Source: Aliishimia sp963922415 | Lineage (GTDB): Bacteria > Pseudomonadota > Alphaproteobacteria > Rhodobacterales > Rhodobacteraceae | Assembly (NCBI GenBank): GCA_963922415.1 | Contig: CAWUIP010000001.1 | Location: 1-64,000, forward strand | Reading direction: 5' to 3' | DNA length: 64,000 nucleotides | Shown: positions 52,718 through 61,530 of the stretch, in pieces | Layout: each line of letters begins with the position of its first letter | How positions within the stretch are numbered: the stretch's first letter is position 1 | The notes under the pieces: generated by a model | Told to the model about the DNA's origin: nothing | Database searches by the model: none | Seen by the model: only the letters and a program-made list of their open reading frames with translations | Program-made: the position numbers and the translations under genes

Positions 52718-53598
52718 TGGCACTTGTGACCCAAGATAACCGGGGGTGGAGGCTGGCTGCGCGATATGCGGCGCTGCTCCTTGTGGCGATCATCTTCGTC
52801 TTTCCGCTGGTGTTCATGGCAATGTCGTCGCTCAAGCCAGACTTCCAGCTTTTGGCGGACACCAAAAGCTTGCGGGCCTTCCTGCCTGTGGGGGATCTGT
52901 CCTTTGACAACTACACAGATGCCTTCCAGCGTGCCCCGATTGGCGTGTTCGTCTTTAACTCGGTCCTGGTTACGGGCGTAACTGTGGTGCTGACGCTTTT
53001 CGTCTGCTCTTTGGCCGCCTTTTCCTTTGTTTTTCTGGAGTGGACGGGAAAAGGGATCATTCTGTCGATCTTGTTGGCGACCTTGATTATTCCTTACGAG
53101 ACAATCTTCATCCCCTTGCTGCTTATGGCGTCCCAATTGCCTTGGGTTGGGGCCAGCGGGATCGAATTTGGTTGGCTCAACACTTACCGCGTCCAGATCA
53201 TCCCGTTTATTGCGGATGGGTTGTCGATCTTCCTCTTCGTTCAGTTCTTTAAGGACTTGCCGCGAGAGTTGATCGAAGCGAGCCGCGTGGAAGGCGCCTC
53301 TTGGTGGCTGATTTACCGGAAGGTGGTCATGCCTTTGGCAGGTCCGGTGATTGCGACCGCCGCGATCCTCAAGTTTCTCTTTATGTACAATCAATACCTG
53401 TGGCCGCTCATGGTGGTGCAGGCCGAAGAAATCCGCCCGGTTATGGTTGGCTTGGGCTACTTTACCGATCAGCTCAACGTGCCGTGGGGAGAGGTGATGG
53501 CCTATCTGACCATTATCACGATCCCTGTCTTGGCCTTCTATCTCTCTTTGCAGCGGGTGTTTATCGCCTCTGTCGCTTCTACGGGGGTCAAAGGCTGA
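52717..53598 (+). CDS. Sugar ABC transporter permease (MalG/UgpE type)
   Basis: 293 aa from the ATG at 52717. There are six hydrophobic segments and an EAA loop LIEASRVEGASWWLIYRKVVMPLAGP. It forms the channel with the upstream permease. The stop overlaps the glycosidase start by 1 nt (TGATG), so transport and cleavage are co-translated. Confidence 0.93.
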   Translation: MALVTQDNRGWRLAARYAALLLVAIIFVFPLVFMAMSSLKPDFQLLADTKSLRAFLPVGDLSFDNYTDAFQRAPIGVFVFNSVLVTGVTVVLTLFVCSLAAFSFVFLEWTGKGIILSILLATLIIPYETIFIPLLLMASQLPWVGASGIEFGWLNTYRVQIIPFIADGLSIFLFVQFFKDLPRELIEASRVEGASWWLIYRKVVMPLAGPVIATAAILKFLFMYNQYLWPLMVVQAEEIRPVMVGLGYFTDQLNVPWGEVMAYLTIITIPVLAFYLSLQRVFIASVASTGVKG

Positions 53599-54578
53599 TG
53601 GTCCTTGCTTTGGATGATAGGTGGGTCTGGGATAGCTGGTACGTCAGCGACGGTGGCCTGACCCATGCCTTTTTCCTACAGGCCGACAAGTCGATCGGCG
53701 ATCCGGAACAGCGGCACTGGAACGTCAGTTACGGCCATGCAACAAGCGCGGATCTGATCAATTGGGACCATCTTGGTACCTGCTTTGCACCTGCAGAGCA
53801 GCCTGCTTGGGACGACTTCACGACCTGGACGGGGTCCGTCATCCAGGATGACGATGGCATCTGGCATCTGTTTTACACTGGGACCAGCCATGCGGATGCG
53901 GGCAAGCACCAGAGGATCGGTCATGCCGTATCCAATGACCTTCATTCTTGGGAACGCGTGGGCAGCGGTCTGATCTTGGACCGGGATGATCGCTACGAGG
54001 AATTCGAAGACGGTCGTTGGCACGACCGAGCTTTTCGGGATCCTTGGGTCATGCGTGACCCAGAAGGCGAGGGGTGGCTGATGTACTTCACGGCACGCAA
54101 TGCGAACGCCGGTCTTCAGCTTGAAGCCGGTGCCATTGGATTTGCGACATCAGACAATCTCTACGATTGGGCGTTACAGGACCCGATCCACACAGGCTAT
54201 TTTGGAGAGTTAGAAGTCCCGCAGGTCTTTGAACGTGGGGGGACGTGGTATTGCCTATTTTGTGTGGCAGGCAAGTTCTTTGCTGACAGTGCCAGAGAGA
54301 TTGTCGGGAGCGCTGAGACAGGAACCCACTATCTCATTGCCCAAAGCCCAAAGGGCCCGTGGAAGCTCGGCCCGGGGCCGATGCTGGATTCACAACACTC
54401 TGGCCAACGCTACGCTGCGCGGGTGGTCGAACATGACAACAAGATGAAACTCATGGGTTTTCTCATGCACGATCCTGATACGGGTGCATTCCCCGGTATC
54501 ATTTCTGATCCGGACGAGGTTGTCCGGCTGAACGACGGACGGCTCGTGCTGAAAAGCGCATCAGAGGGAGGGAACTGA
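53598..54578 (+). CDS. GH32/GH68-like cytoplasmic glycosidase
   Basis: 326 aa from the ATG at 53598, without signal peptide. It has a five-bladed propeller pattern: the nucleophile Asp12 in WVWDSWYV, Asp148 in FRDPWV, and acid Glu206 in GELEVPQVF. VWDSW and RDP recall levansucrases (GH68) and invertases (GH32); at 326 residues it is shorter than both. Being inside the cell and sitting between the permeases and the ATPase, it likely cleaves an imported fructoside or related sugar. A GH43 relative is the alternative. Confidence 0.78.
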   Translation: MVLALDDRWVWDSWYVSDGGLTHAFFLQADKSIGDPEQRHWNVSYGHATSADLINWDHLGTCFAPAEQPAWDDFTTWTGSVIQDDDGIWHLFYTGTSHADAGKHQRIGHAVSNDLHSWERVGSGLILDRDDRYEEFEDGRWHDRAFRDPWVMRDPEGEGWLMYFTARNANAGLQLEAGAIGFATSDNLYDWALQDPIHTGYFGELEVPQVFERGGTWYCLFCVAGKFFADSAREIVGSAETGTHYLIAQSPKGPWKLGPGPMLDSQHSGQRYAARVVEHDNKMKLMGFLMHDPDTGAFPGIISDPDEVVRLNDGRLVLKSASEGGN

Positions 54579-54579
54579 G

Positions 54580-55689
54580 ATGGCGGACGTAATCCTACGT
54601 GATATCAAGAAAAGTTATGGCGCGGTCAACGTCATCAAAGGTGTCGATATCGATATCAATGATGGTGAGTTCGTCGTGTTCGTTGGTCCGTCCGGTTGCG
54701 GAAAGTCGACGCTTCTCCGCATGATCGCGGGGCTCGAGGATATCAGTGGCGGCGATATGAGCATTGGTGGAAAGCGCGTGAACGATACTCCTGCCTCGCA
54801 GCGCGGGATCGCGATGGTGTTTCAGTCTTACGCCATCTTCCCTCATATGACGGTTCGCGAGAACGTGGCCTTTGGCTTGACCGTCGCGGGTGCGAGCAAA
54901 GATGAGAAAGAAGCCAAAGTGGCTGAGGCCGCGCGGATCCTGCAGATGGAGCATCTGCTGGATCGTCGCCCATCACAGCTTTCCGGCGGCCAACGTCAGC
55001 GGGTTGCGATTGGTCGGGCCATTGTGCGCAACCCCGAGGTTTTCCTTTTCGATGAGCCGTTGTCCAACCTAGATGCGGCGCTCAGACTCGATATGCGCTT
55101 CGAAATCGGTAAACTTCACAAGTCGCTCGGGGCCACTATGGTCTATGTGACCCACGACCAGGTCGAGGCGATGACCTTGGCCGACAAGATCGTCGTGCTT
55201 CAAGGGGGCTACGTCCAACAAGTTGGCTCGCCCATGGAGCTTTACCACCGTCCGAATAATCTGTTCGTGGCGGGGTTCATTGGCGCGCCCGCCATGAATT
55301 TCTTGGACGTTGACGTGATTGCCAAGGATGCCGACAGTGCGAAAGTCCGCTCTGACCAAGTCTCGGAATTGGCGGTCGACGCGTGGCGACCCGACACGCC
55401 AAACGCTGGCAAAGGCGTCTTGGGCATCCGGCCGCAGGATCTACGCCCCGTTTCGAAAGACGAAATCGTCGTCGGCAAAGACGGGATGCTGATTGGCAAT
55501 GTCACCTTGGCCGAGCGGATGGGCATCGAGACGGTTGTTGACGTGGCACTCCAAGATGGGAGCCGCGTCTTGGTGTCCCTGGCCGAGGATCGCGAATTTG
55601 CGCAAGGAGAAGAGATCACCCTGGGCTTTGACGCAGCAAAAGCGCATCTTTTTGCCCCTGAAGACAACACACCGAGTGCGCCACACTGA
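54580..55689 (+). CDS. Sugar ABC transporter ATPase (UgpC/MalK type)
   Basis: 369 aa. Walker A is GPSGCGKST, the signature is LSGGQRQRVAIGRAI, Walker B is VFLFDEPLSNLDA and the switch His is in YVTHDQVEA. The C-terminal part from about residue 240 is the MalK-type TOBE/regulatory domain (GVLGIRPQDLRPV, ETVVDVALQDGSRVLVSL). It powers the two permeases. Its stop overlaps the next start by 1 nt. Confidence 0.96.
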   Translation: MADVILRDIKKSYGAVNVIKGVDIDINDGEFVVFVGPSGCGKSTLLRMIAGLEDISGGDMSIGGKRVNDTPASQRGIAMVFQSYAIFPHMTVRENVAFGLTVAGASKDEKEAKVAEAARILQMEHLLDRRPSQLSGGQRQRVAIGRAIVRNPEVFLFDEPLSNLDAALRLDMRFEIGKLHKSLGATMVYVTHDQVEAMTLADKIVVLQGGYVQQVGSPMELYHRPNNLFVAGFIGAPAMNFLDVDVIAKDADSAKVRSDQVSELAVDAWRPDTPNAGKGVLGIRPQDLRPVSKDEIVVGKDGMLIGNVTLAERMGIETVVDVALQDGSRVLVSLAEDREFAQGEEITLGFDAAKAHLFAPEDNTPSAPH

Positions 55690-56720
55690 TGAAGCCTGTC
55701 GTCATACTGGACCCGCACTTCCGTAAGATGGAGGAACTTTTCCGCCCATCAACCTACGCGGCCCTCGCAGAGCTTTGCGATCTCCGAGGCGGTATGAACG
55801 CGCCCATGCCGCGGTCCGAGATTTCGGCGCATTTGCCAGAGGCCCAATTCTACATTTCGTCCAGGCCGACATTGGATGAGGCAGAGGTCGCGACCGCGCA
55901 AAACCTGAAGGCGACGATCGAAGTTGCTGGGGCCTTTCGGGATGGGTTGGCCTATTCCGCCTGTTTTGATCGCGGTATCGAAGTCCTGTCTTGTTCGCCG
56001 GGGTTCCGGGAATCCGTGGCGGAGATGACCCTGGCGATGATGCTCGCTGGCGGTCGGGGGCTGGTCGCCGAACATGAGGCTTTTCGCAAAGGCGATGAGC
56101 GCTGGCTCGATGATCGCGATGGCATTGATTTCTCGCTCTATGACGACACGGTCGGTTTCATCGGTTACGGTCAGATCTCTCGCGAAGTGCACCGTCTTAT
56201 CGAGCCGTTTCGCATCGATGCCTATGCGTACGACCCTTTCTTGTCCGATGCAGGGCCGAATACCAAGCTGGTTGAACTCGAAGAACTCGTGGCGACTTGT
56301 CGCGTGATCGTTGTGGCCGCGGTGCCTTCCGAAGAAACGCAAGGTCTGCTTAGTGCAGAGCTTATCGCAAAGCTGCGACCCGGGGCGTTGGTCATTGTGA
56401 TCAGCCGGGCTTGGAGCACAGACTTCCCCGCGCTCGTAAAGGCCGCCGAGGCGCGGCGCATCACTTTGGCAACCGATGTCTTTCCCGATGAGCCTGTTGA
56501 TCCGGCAGATCCAGTGAGGGCGTTGCCAAATGCTATTCTTTCGCCGCACAGGGCTGCCGCGGTCCCTGGGGGCCGGCATCTCATCGGAGATATGCTCTTG
56601 CATGACATCCAAGCCATCATGGAGGGGCGGCCGGAAAGGCATTTGAAGTCCGCCAACCCTGCAGACGTGCAAAGCCTGGTGGCTGCTCAATCTCTTATCA
56701 AGGGCATGGCCGAGACTTGA
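55689..56720 (+). CDS. D-2-hydroxyacid dehydrogenase family protein
   Basis: 343 aa. The NAD-binding fold is VGFIGYGQISREVHRLIEPF. The catalytic Arg is in VISRAWSTDF, Glu in FPDEPVDPADP and His in LSPHRAAAVPGG, so the enzyme is complete. It oxidises a 2-hydroxy acid or reduces a 2-keto acid. In this operon it probably acts on a sugar-derived acid (inference). Its stop overlaps the TTG start of the next gene by 4 nt. Confidence 0.9.
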   Translation: MKPVVILDPHFRKMEELFRPSTYAALAELCDLRGGMNAPMPRSEISAHLPEAQFYISSRPTLDEAEVATAQNLKATIEVAGAFRDGLAYSACFDRGIEVLSCSPGFRESVAEMTLAMMLAGGRGLVAEHEAFRKGDERWLDDRDGIDFSLYDDTVGFIGYGQISREVHRLIEPFRIDAYAYDPFLSDAGPNTKLVELEELVATCRVIVVAAVPSEETQGLLSAELIAKLRPGALVIVISRAWSTDFPALVKAAEARRITLATDVFPDEPVDPADPVRALPNAILSPHRAAAVPGGRHLIGDMLLHDIQAIMEGRPERHLKSANPADVQSLVAAQSLIKGMAET

Positions 56721-57706
56721 CAGGCTTTAAGTGGGGCATCTTGGGAACGGGCAACATCGCACGGTCAATGGCCGATGCTTTGTCTTATGTTCCAGGTGCG
56801 CAGTTGCAAGCAGTGGCGTCAAGGAACTTGGAGACAGCGCAGACGTTTGCCGTGCAGTGGGATGCGCGTAAGGCCTATGGGGCCTACGCGGCGCTCTATG
56901 ATGATCCGGACATCGACATCGTCTATATCGCCACGCCCAACGCTCTGCACAAACAGAACATTCTCGACGCGTTAAACGCGGGAAAACATGTGCTTTGCGA
57001 AAAGCCTTTGACCCTGTCGGCGGAGGATAGCCGCGCGTGTCAGGCAGCAGCCCAGGCGCGTGGCCTCTTCCTCATGGAAGCGATGTGGACGGCCTTCTTT
57101 CCCGCCATGGACAAGCTCCGAATGCTTTTGGCCGAAGGTGCGATTGGGACGCCGCATCATCTGACAGCGAACTTTATCTCGTATCGAGACGCTGCAACGT
57201 TCCCCAATCTTTTTGACCCGAGCCTGGGTGGCGGGGCGAGCCTGGACTTAGGGATATACCCGGTTGCTGCAGCCTTGCTTTTGGCCGGGCCAATTGCCTC
57301 TGCGTCGGCCGAGGTTGTCGTGGGCTCAACAGGCGTGGACGAAATGGTCGCCATGAGTGCGCGCCACTCTTCAGGGATTGTGTCGCAGCTGGGCTTTGGC
57401 TTTCGCCTTGAGATGCCGGTTGCCCTTCGCCTTTCTGGGAGCAAGGGGGTGCTGGAAATCTCCGAAGACTTTCATCATCCGGGGCGTGTGACGCTCAGGA
57501 CGGCAGAACGCGAAGAGACCTTTAACATGCCCCCGCTTGGTTTTGGCTACGCGCATGAAGCGATTGCGGTGCAGGACAGCATCGAAAAAGGCCTGCTCGA
57601 ATGCGAAACTTGGCCATTGTCGTACTCCATTGCTTGCGCTGAACAGATCGAGAATGTGCGCAAGCAAGCTCTGTCGATAACTCCGCCTTCCAGAGGTTTG
57701 TTTTGA
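56717..57706 (+). CDS. Gfo/Idh/MocA family oxidoreductase
   Basis: 329 aa from a TTG at 56717. The Rossmann start is WGILGTGNIARSMADAL, the hallmark CEKPLTLSAEDS carries the Lys, and GGASLDLGIYPVAAAL belongs to the substrate domain. Family members oxidise sugars or inositols with NAD(P). As last gene of the tightly spaced run it probably processes the imported sugar. Use of TTG is unusual here but fits the 4-nt overlap. Confidence 0.92.
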   Translation: MTGFKWGILGTGNIARSMADALSYVPGAQLQAVASRNLETAQTFAVQWDARKAYGAYAALYDDPDIDIVYIATPNALHKQNILDALNAGKHVLCEKPLTLSAEDSRACQAAAQARGLFLMEAMWTAFFPAMDKLRMLLAEGAIGTPHHLTANFISYRDAATFPNLFDPSLGGGASLDLGIYPVAAALLLAGPIASASAEVVVGSTGVDEMVAMSARHSSGIVSQLGFGFRLEMPVALRLSGSKGVLEISEDFHHPGRVTLRTAEREETFNMPPLGFGYAHEAIAVQDSIEKGLLECETWPLSYSIACAEQIENVRKQALSITPPSRGLF

Positions 57707-57835
57707 ACCCTAGCATAGTCAACAGCTTGATTAGGGAGCGTGCCTCAGGCTGCCAATCTTTTTGGATAGGTGCGTCAACACGGGGAGAATTCGCCGATCT
57801 AGCGCCTTTGACTCCTTGGAAAAGAAGGAAGTGAC

Positions 57836-58912
57836 ATGAGCACTTATGACCCGCGCTATAGGCCCAGTGAAAAGCGCTATGATCAGATGCCCTATCGTGC
57901 CTGTGGTCGGTCTGGTCTCATGCTTTCTGCTGTCAGCCTCGGGCTTTGGCAGAACTTCGGCGATGACCGCAGCGAAACCTTCAAAAGGGAGCTCTGCTGC
58001 GCCGCTTTCGACAACGGCATCACCCATTTCGACAACGCCAACGTCTACGGCCTGCCCCGTGGCTCGACCGAAGAGTTTTTTGGCCGCTTGATGGCGTCAG
58101 ACTTTTCCGGTCTGCGCGACGAGATTACGGTTGCTACAAAGGCTGGCTACGACATGTGGCGCGGCCCTTATGGCGAGCGCTGCAGCAGGAAGCATCTCGT
58201 TGCGTCTTGCGACGCCTCCCTTGCACGGATGGGTCTGGATTATGTCGACATCTTTTATGCGCACCGCTTTGACGACCGGACCCCGGTCGAGGAAACGGCC
58301 TCGGCCTTGGATTACATCGTGCGATCTGGCAGGGCGCTGTACGTCGGCGTCAGTTCTTACAACAGCCTTGTGGCGCAAGAGCTTACCGACGCGCTGAAAT
58401 CGCTTGGGACGCCCTGCATCGCCAATCAGCCGGCCTACAATATCTTCAACCGCTGGGTCGAAAGAGACGGGTTGCTGGATCAGGCCGAGGCGGCAGGCAC
58501 CGGATTGGTGGCCTTTACGCCGCTGTGTCAGGGGCTGTTGACCAAGAAATACCTTGGCGGCGTCGCCAAGGACAGCCGCGCGGCACAGGGCGATACCCTG
58601 TCCAAAGGGGACGTGTCGCAAAAGGTTCTGGATGCGATTGCCCAACTCAACACGATTGCCGAGGCGCGCGGTCAATCTCTGGCACAGATGTCCTTGGCTT
58701 GGGTGTTGAAAGATGCACGGGTGGCCTCGGTTCTGGTCGGCGTGTCGCGGATGTCGCAATTGCTGGAATGCGTTGAAGCCGCGCAGAACACGGCTTTCTC
58801 TGAAGCTGAGTTGCAGCAGATCGACAAGATCTCCGAAGGGATTGATATCAATCCTTGGGCAGATGCCGTCGCCGCGAAACCGATAGGCTCGTGCGTTCAG
58901 ATTTCTGGTTAG
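57836..58912 (+). CDS. Aldo/keto reductase (YghZ-type)
   Basis: 358 aa with site gaaggaagtg before the ATG. The (beta/alpha)8 reductase carries FDNANVYG with the active Tyr, VATKAGYDMW with Lys, DIFYAHRFDDRTPVEETASAL with His, and the NADPH loop in QSLAQMSLAWVLKDARVASVLVGVSR. It resembles E. coli YghZ, an L-glyceraldehyde-3-phosphate reductase of the potassium-channel beta group. A 129-bp gap separates it from the operon. Its stop overlaps the convergent SDR stop by 4 nt. Confidence 0.9.
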   Translation: MSTYDPRYRPSEKRYDQMPYRACGRSGLMLSAVSLGLWQNFGDDRSETFKRELCCAAFDNGITHFDNANVYGLPRGSTEEFFGRLMASDFSGLRDEITVATKAGYDMWRGPYGERCSRKHLVASCDASLARMGLDYVDIFYAHRFDDRTPVEETASALDYIVRSGRALYVGVSSYNSLVAQELTDALKSLGTPCIANQPAYNIFNRWVERDGLLDQAEAAGTGLVAFTPLCQGLLTKKYLGGVAKDSRAAQGDTLSKGDVSQKVLDAIAQLNTIAEARGQSLAQMSLAWVLKDARVASVLVGVSRMSQLLECVEAAQNTAFSEAELQQIDKISEGIDINPWADAVAAKPIGSCVQISG

Positions 58913-59724
58913 GCGCCCGCCTTTCTATTAGCCATTCCTGATAGGATGCGGGACATGATCCGCACGCGCAACGGCCGCGGTGTCATGGCCATGTTGTACC
59001 CCAGCACTTTGGACAACAGGCCTGGGCGGATCGTCCCGCTGGAGCCCAATGCGCGCACAATACCTTTTGCGACACTTTCAGGGGTGCCAGCCTGTCCCAT
59101 GGTCATATCCGCACGGTCAGAGAACCCGCTGGCGATGGGTCCGGGGGCAACTGAGAGAACATTCACGCCCGAGGGTGCCAGCTCGATCCGCAAACCTTCG
59201 GCAAGGGTCTGCACATAGGCTTTCGTGGCCGAATAGTTGGCCGTCATCGCATTGCCTTGGAACCCAAGAAGCGAGCCGAATAAGACGATATCGCCAGAGC
59301 CGCGTCGCTTCATGCCTTGCGCAAGCCAATGGCTTAACCGCAGTACCGCTTCGCAGTTTACGTGCAGCATGTTGATCTCGTTTTCGATATGCACGTCGGC
59401 AAGATGCCCGGTCGCGCCAAAGCCAGCCGCGAGCACGGCGATGTCGGGTAGGCGCCCGGCGCCCTCCGGCGAACTAACCCAATCGATCAAAGCGCCTACG
59501 CCTTCGGCGGTTGCCAAGTCTTGGGCGAGGAGCCGCACGGAAACACCGTGTTTTGTCTCCAGATCCTTGGCTAGCGCGACAAGCTTGTCGCGGCGTCGGG
59601 CACACAGCAGCAGGTTGTTTCCTTTTTCGGCGAGGCTCCGCGCTGTCGCTGCACCGATGCCGTCAGAGGCCCCGGTTACCAGAGCCCAAGGTCCAGAATT
59701 AGCTGTGGTTGCGGAATTACTCAT
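58909..59724 (-). CDS. SDR-family oxidoreductase (module 1)
   Basis: 271 aa. Cofactor loop TGASDGIGAATARSLAEKG, AVLAAGFGATG (the NAG-like strand), Ser in LFGSLLGFQ and the YSATKAYVQTLAEGL catalytic Tyr-Lys. It reduces a carbonyl compound with NAD(P)H. It lies 1 nt downstream of the DUF2141 gene on the same strand, so they form one operon under the TetR operators at 60167-60216. Confidence 0.91.
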   Translation of the reverse strand: MSNSATTANSGPWALVTGASDGIGAATARSLAEKGNNLLLCARRRDKLVALAKDLETKHGVSVRLLAQDLATAEGVGALIDWVSSPEGAGRLPDIAVLAAGFGATGHLADVHIENEINMLHVNCEAVLRLSHWLAQGMKRRGSGDIVLFGSLLGFQGNAMTANYSATKAYVQTLAEGLRIELAPSGVNVLSVAPGPIASGFSDRADMTMGQAGTPESVAKGIVRALGSSGTIRPGLLSKVLGYNMAMTPRPLRVRIMSRILSGMANRKAGA

Positions 59725-59725
59725 C

Positions 59726-60151
59726 TCATTTCACCTCAATTTGGAGACTGACGCCGGCTTTGGTCACAGCAAAGGATGCTTCGTTAAATCGGGGCGCCCG
59801 AAGACGTGGGCGCACGTTCCGTGACACACCCCAGGCTTCTTGTGGGAGGCCAAGGGCGTTGGTGTCTACAATCCGATTTCCGTTCATGTCGTGGGCGATT
59901 GCCACAGCATAAGAGCCCGGCACAACATCATTGAAAGTGCAGATCGCGCTTTGCTGGGACGGCCTCACCCAGATTTGCTGCGCGCCACTTTGGCCCATGG
60001 GGAAATCAGAACTCGGGGTGTGAAGAGTGCAGCCAATTTGGCCGCTGTTTGCGGCAAGACCGGTTACCTGAACCCGAACAACTTCCGCCGCGGCCAGGCT
60101 GGAAAGCAACGAAAGTGCCGTCGCGACGGCGAGATCTAAAGGTTTTATCAT
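59726..60151 (-). CDS. DUF2141 secreted protein (module 1)
   Basis: 141 aa from the ATG at 60151. The signal peptide MIKPLDLAVATALSLLSSLAAA is cleaved before EVVRVQ. The mature domain is the beta-rich DUF2141 fold, with IAHDMNGNRIVDTNALGLPQEAWG, an EF-hand-like Asp/Asn-rich loop, and NVRPRLRAPRFNEASFAV. Its close paralogue is at 62527-62967. The function is unknown; periplasmic or surface location is inferred. Confidence 0.88.
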   Translation of the reverse strand: MIKPLDLAVATALSLLSSLAAAEVVRVQVTGLAANSGQIGCTLHTPSSDFPMGQSGAQQIWVRPSQQSAICTFNDVVPGSYAVAIAHDMNGNRIVDTNALGLPQEAWGVSRNVRPRLRAPRFNEASFAVTKAGVSLQIEVK

Positions 60152-60166
60152 AGGGAGTCTCCAGTG

Positions 60167-60216
60167 GTAGACGCTGTCTACTAAGAAAAGTAGCGCTCTG
60201 GTTGACGCTGTCAACC
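60167..60216. promoter_or_regulatory. Twin palindromic operators between tetR and DUF2141
   Basis: O1 is GTAGACGCTGTCTAC (60167-60181) and O2 is GGTTGACGCTGTCAACC (60200-60216), two perfect inverted repeats with the same GCT core, centres 34 bp apart. O2 overlaps TTGACG (60202-60207), which is 17 bp from TATTTT (60225-60230) toward tetR, and TTGACA on the other strand toward DUF2141. The tetR transcript would then be nearly leaderless. Confidence 0.75.
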
Positions 60217-60235
60217 TGCTGCAGTATTTTTCAGT

Positions 60236-60904
60236 ATGCCCGACCAAATTGCTGAAAATCCTGAAAGACCCTCGGCCCAGACATTGGGAGAGAAGTGTCT
60301 AGAAGCGGCTTTGGGTGCCATCGGCGAGAAGGGCGTGGAACAACTGAGTCTCCGCGATATCGCGCGTCGCTTGGGTGTCAGTCACCAAGCGCCCTACAAA
60401 CACTTTGCGTCGCGTGATGATCTGCTTGCTGAAGTGATCCGCCGATGCTTGCAAGACTTTGCCACGGCGCTTCAAGACAGTGAACGCGACGAAGAGGGCG
60501 AGCGCCTGCCGCCCCGGGACGCGATGTTGAGCCTGGGGCAAACCTATTTGGGCTATGCATTGTCAAAACCTTTGGAGTACCGGCTGATGTTCGGAACTGC
60601 ATGGCCCAGCGTAGCCAGAGACCGAAAGCTGGATAAAGACGCGCGCGCGGCCTTTGATGTTCTGAAGGCGCGTCTCGGGGCAATTCGGCCATTGTCTCCC
60701 GCCGAAGCCCTGGAAAATGATGCAATGTTCGTCTGGTCGACGATGCATGGACTTGCGAGCATTCTTCAAAGCGAAGCGATGACCTATCTTGGCGTCGAGA
60801 AGGCGCGAGAAGAGGCAATGGCGCACTACGTCATGGGATGCGTGGATCAAACGCTGCGCAGTCTTGGCTATGATGCGCCCCAACCGGTGGGCCCAAGCCC
60901 TTAA
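60236..60904 (+). CDS. TetR-family regulator (module 1)
   Basis: 222 aa. The HTH is LSLRDIARRLGVSHQAPYKHFASRDDLLAEVI at residues about 40-70, and the rest is a helical ligand domain resembling the TetR_C_33 type (MLSLGQTYLGYALSKPLEYRLMF). It is divergent from DUF2141-SDR with two operators in the 84-bp gap, so it should repress both sides. It ends 5 bp from the convergent second TetR gene. Confidence 0.93.
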   Translation: MPDQIAENPERPSAQTLGEKCLEAALGAIGEKGVEQLSLRDIARRLGVSHQAPYKHFASRDDLLAEVIRRCLQDFATALQDSERDEEGERLPPRDAMLSLGQTYLGYALSKPLEYRLMFGTAWPSVARDRKLDKDARAAFDVLKARLGAIRPLSPAEALENDAMFVWSTMHGLASILQSEAMTYLGVEKAREEAMAHYVMGCVDQTLRSLGYDAPQPVGPSP

Positions 60905-60909
60905 ACCGC

Positions 60910-61521
60910 TCAGGGTTGCCTCGCACCCGAAAGAACCGCCAAGACGGCAAATCGCAGCTTTTGTCGCACCGCTTTGTCTTGATCCATTTTGAGAGCCACA
61001 AAACCGTGCGTTACAGCCCATACCGCCGTCGAGGTGTTTTCGACCAACGCATCATTTTCTTGTAAATCCAGAGAATTGGCGACGGCCTGACGCAGTTTCA
61101 TGCGCAACGCGCCCCGTGCATCAAAGAGCGATTGATCATCAGCGTTAAGTGCATCCCATCGGAACAGAACCGAAGCCGTACCAGGTTCTTCTGAATAGTA
61201 CTTCAGGTAGGCTTCGCAGATCGCCACGAGGCCGTCCGTGGCAGTGTTCTGCGCGTGAACCGCGTTATCAAATCGATCACATAGGTCCTGGAACCCCTTT
61301 ATTGCAACAGCTGTCAGAAGCCCCGCGATATTGCCGAAATGATGACCTGGCGCTGCGACTGCAACGTCTGCGCGCCGCGCAACTTCGCGCAGGCTGAATC
61401 CCTCTGGTCCGCGTTCGTTCAACACGTCAATTGCGCTTTCCAATAGGACCACGGGCAAATTGCCGTGGTGGTAAGCTGTCCGTTTCGCCTGTGGCATACG
61501 ATCCTCATTTTTTTCGATCAT
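60910..61521 (-). CDS. TetR-family regulator (module 2)
   Basis: 203 aa. HTH: GFSLREVARRADVAVAAPGHHFGNIAGLLTAVAI, with an unusual AAPGHHFGN recognition segment where most have YxHFxxK. The C-terminal ligand domain is of the TetR_C WHG type (TAVWAVTHGFVALK). It is divergent from the second SDR and shares the promoter region 61522-61614 with it. It should control module 2. Confidence 0.92.
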   Translation of the reverse strand: MIEKNEDRMPQAKRTAYHHGNLPVVLLESAIDVLNERGPEGFSLREVARRADVAVAAPGHHFGNIAGLLTAVAIKGFQDLCDRFDNAVHAQNTATDGLVAICEAYLKYYSEEPGTASVLFRWDALNADDQSLFDARGALRMKLRQAVANSLDLQENDALVENTSTAVWAVTHGFVALKMDQDKAVRQKLRFAVLAVLSGARQP

Positions 61522-61530
61522 ACGGCTTGA

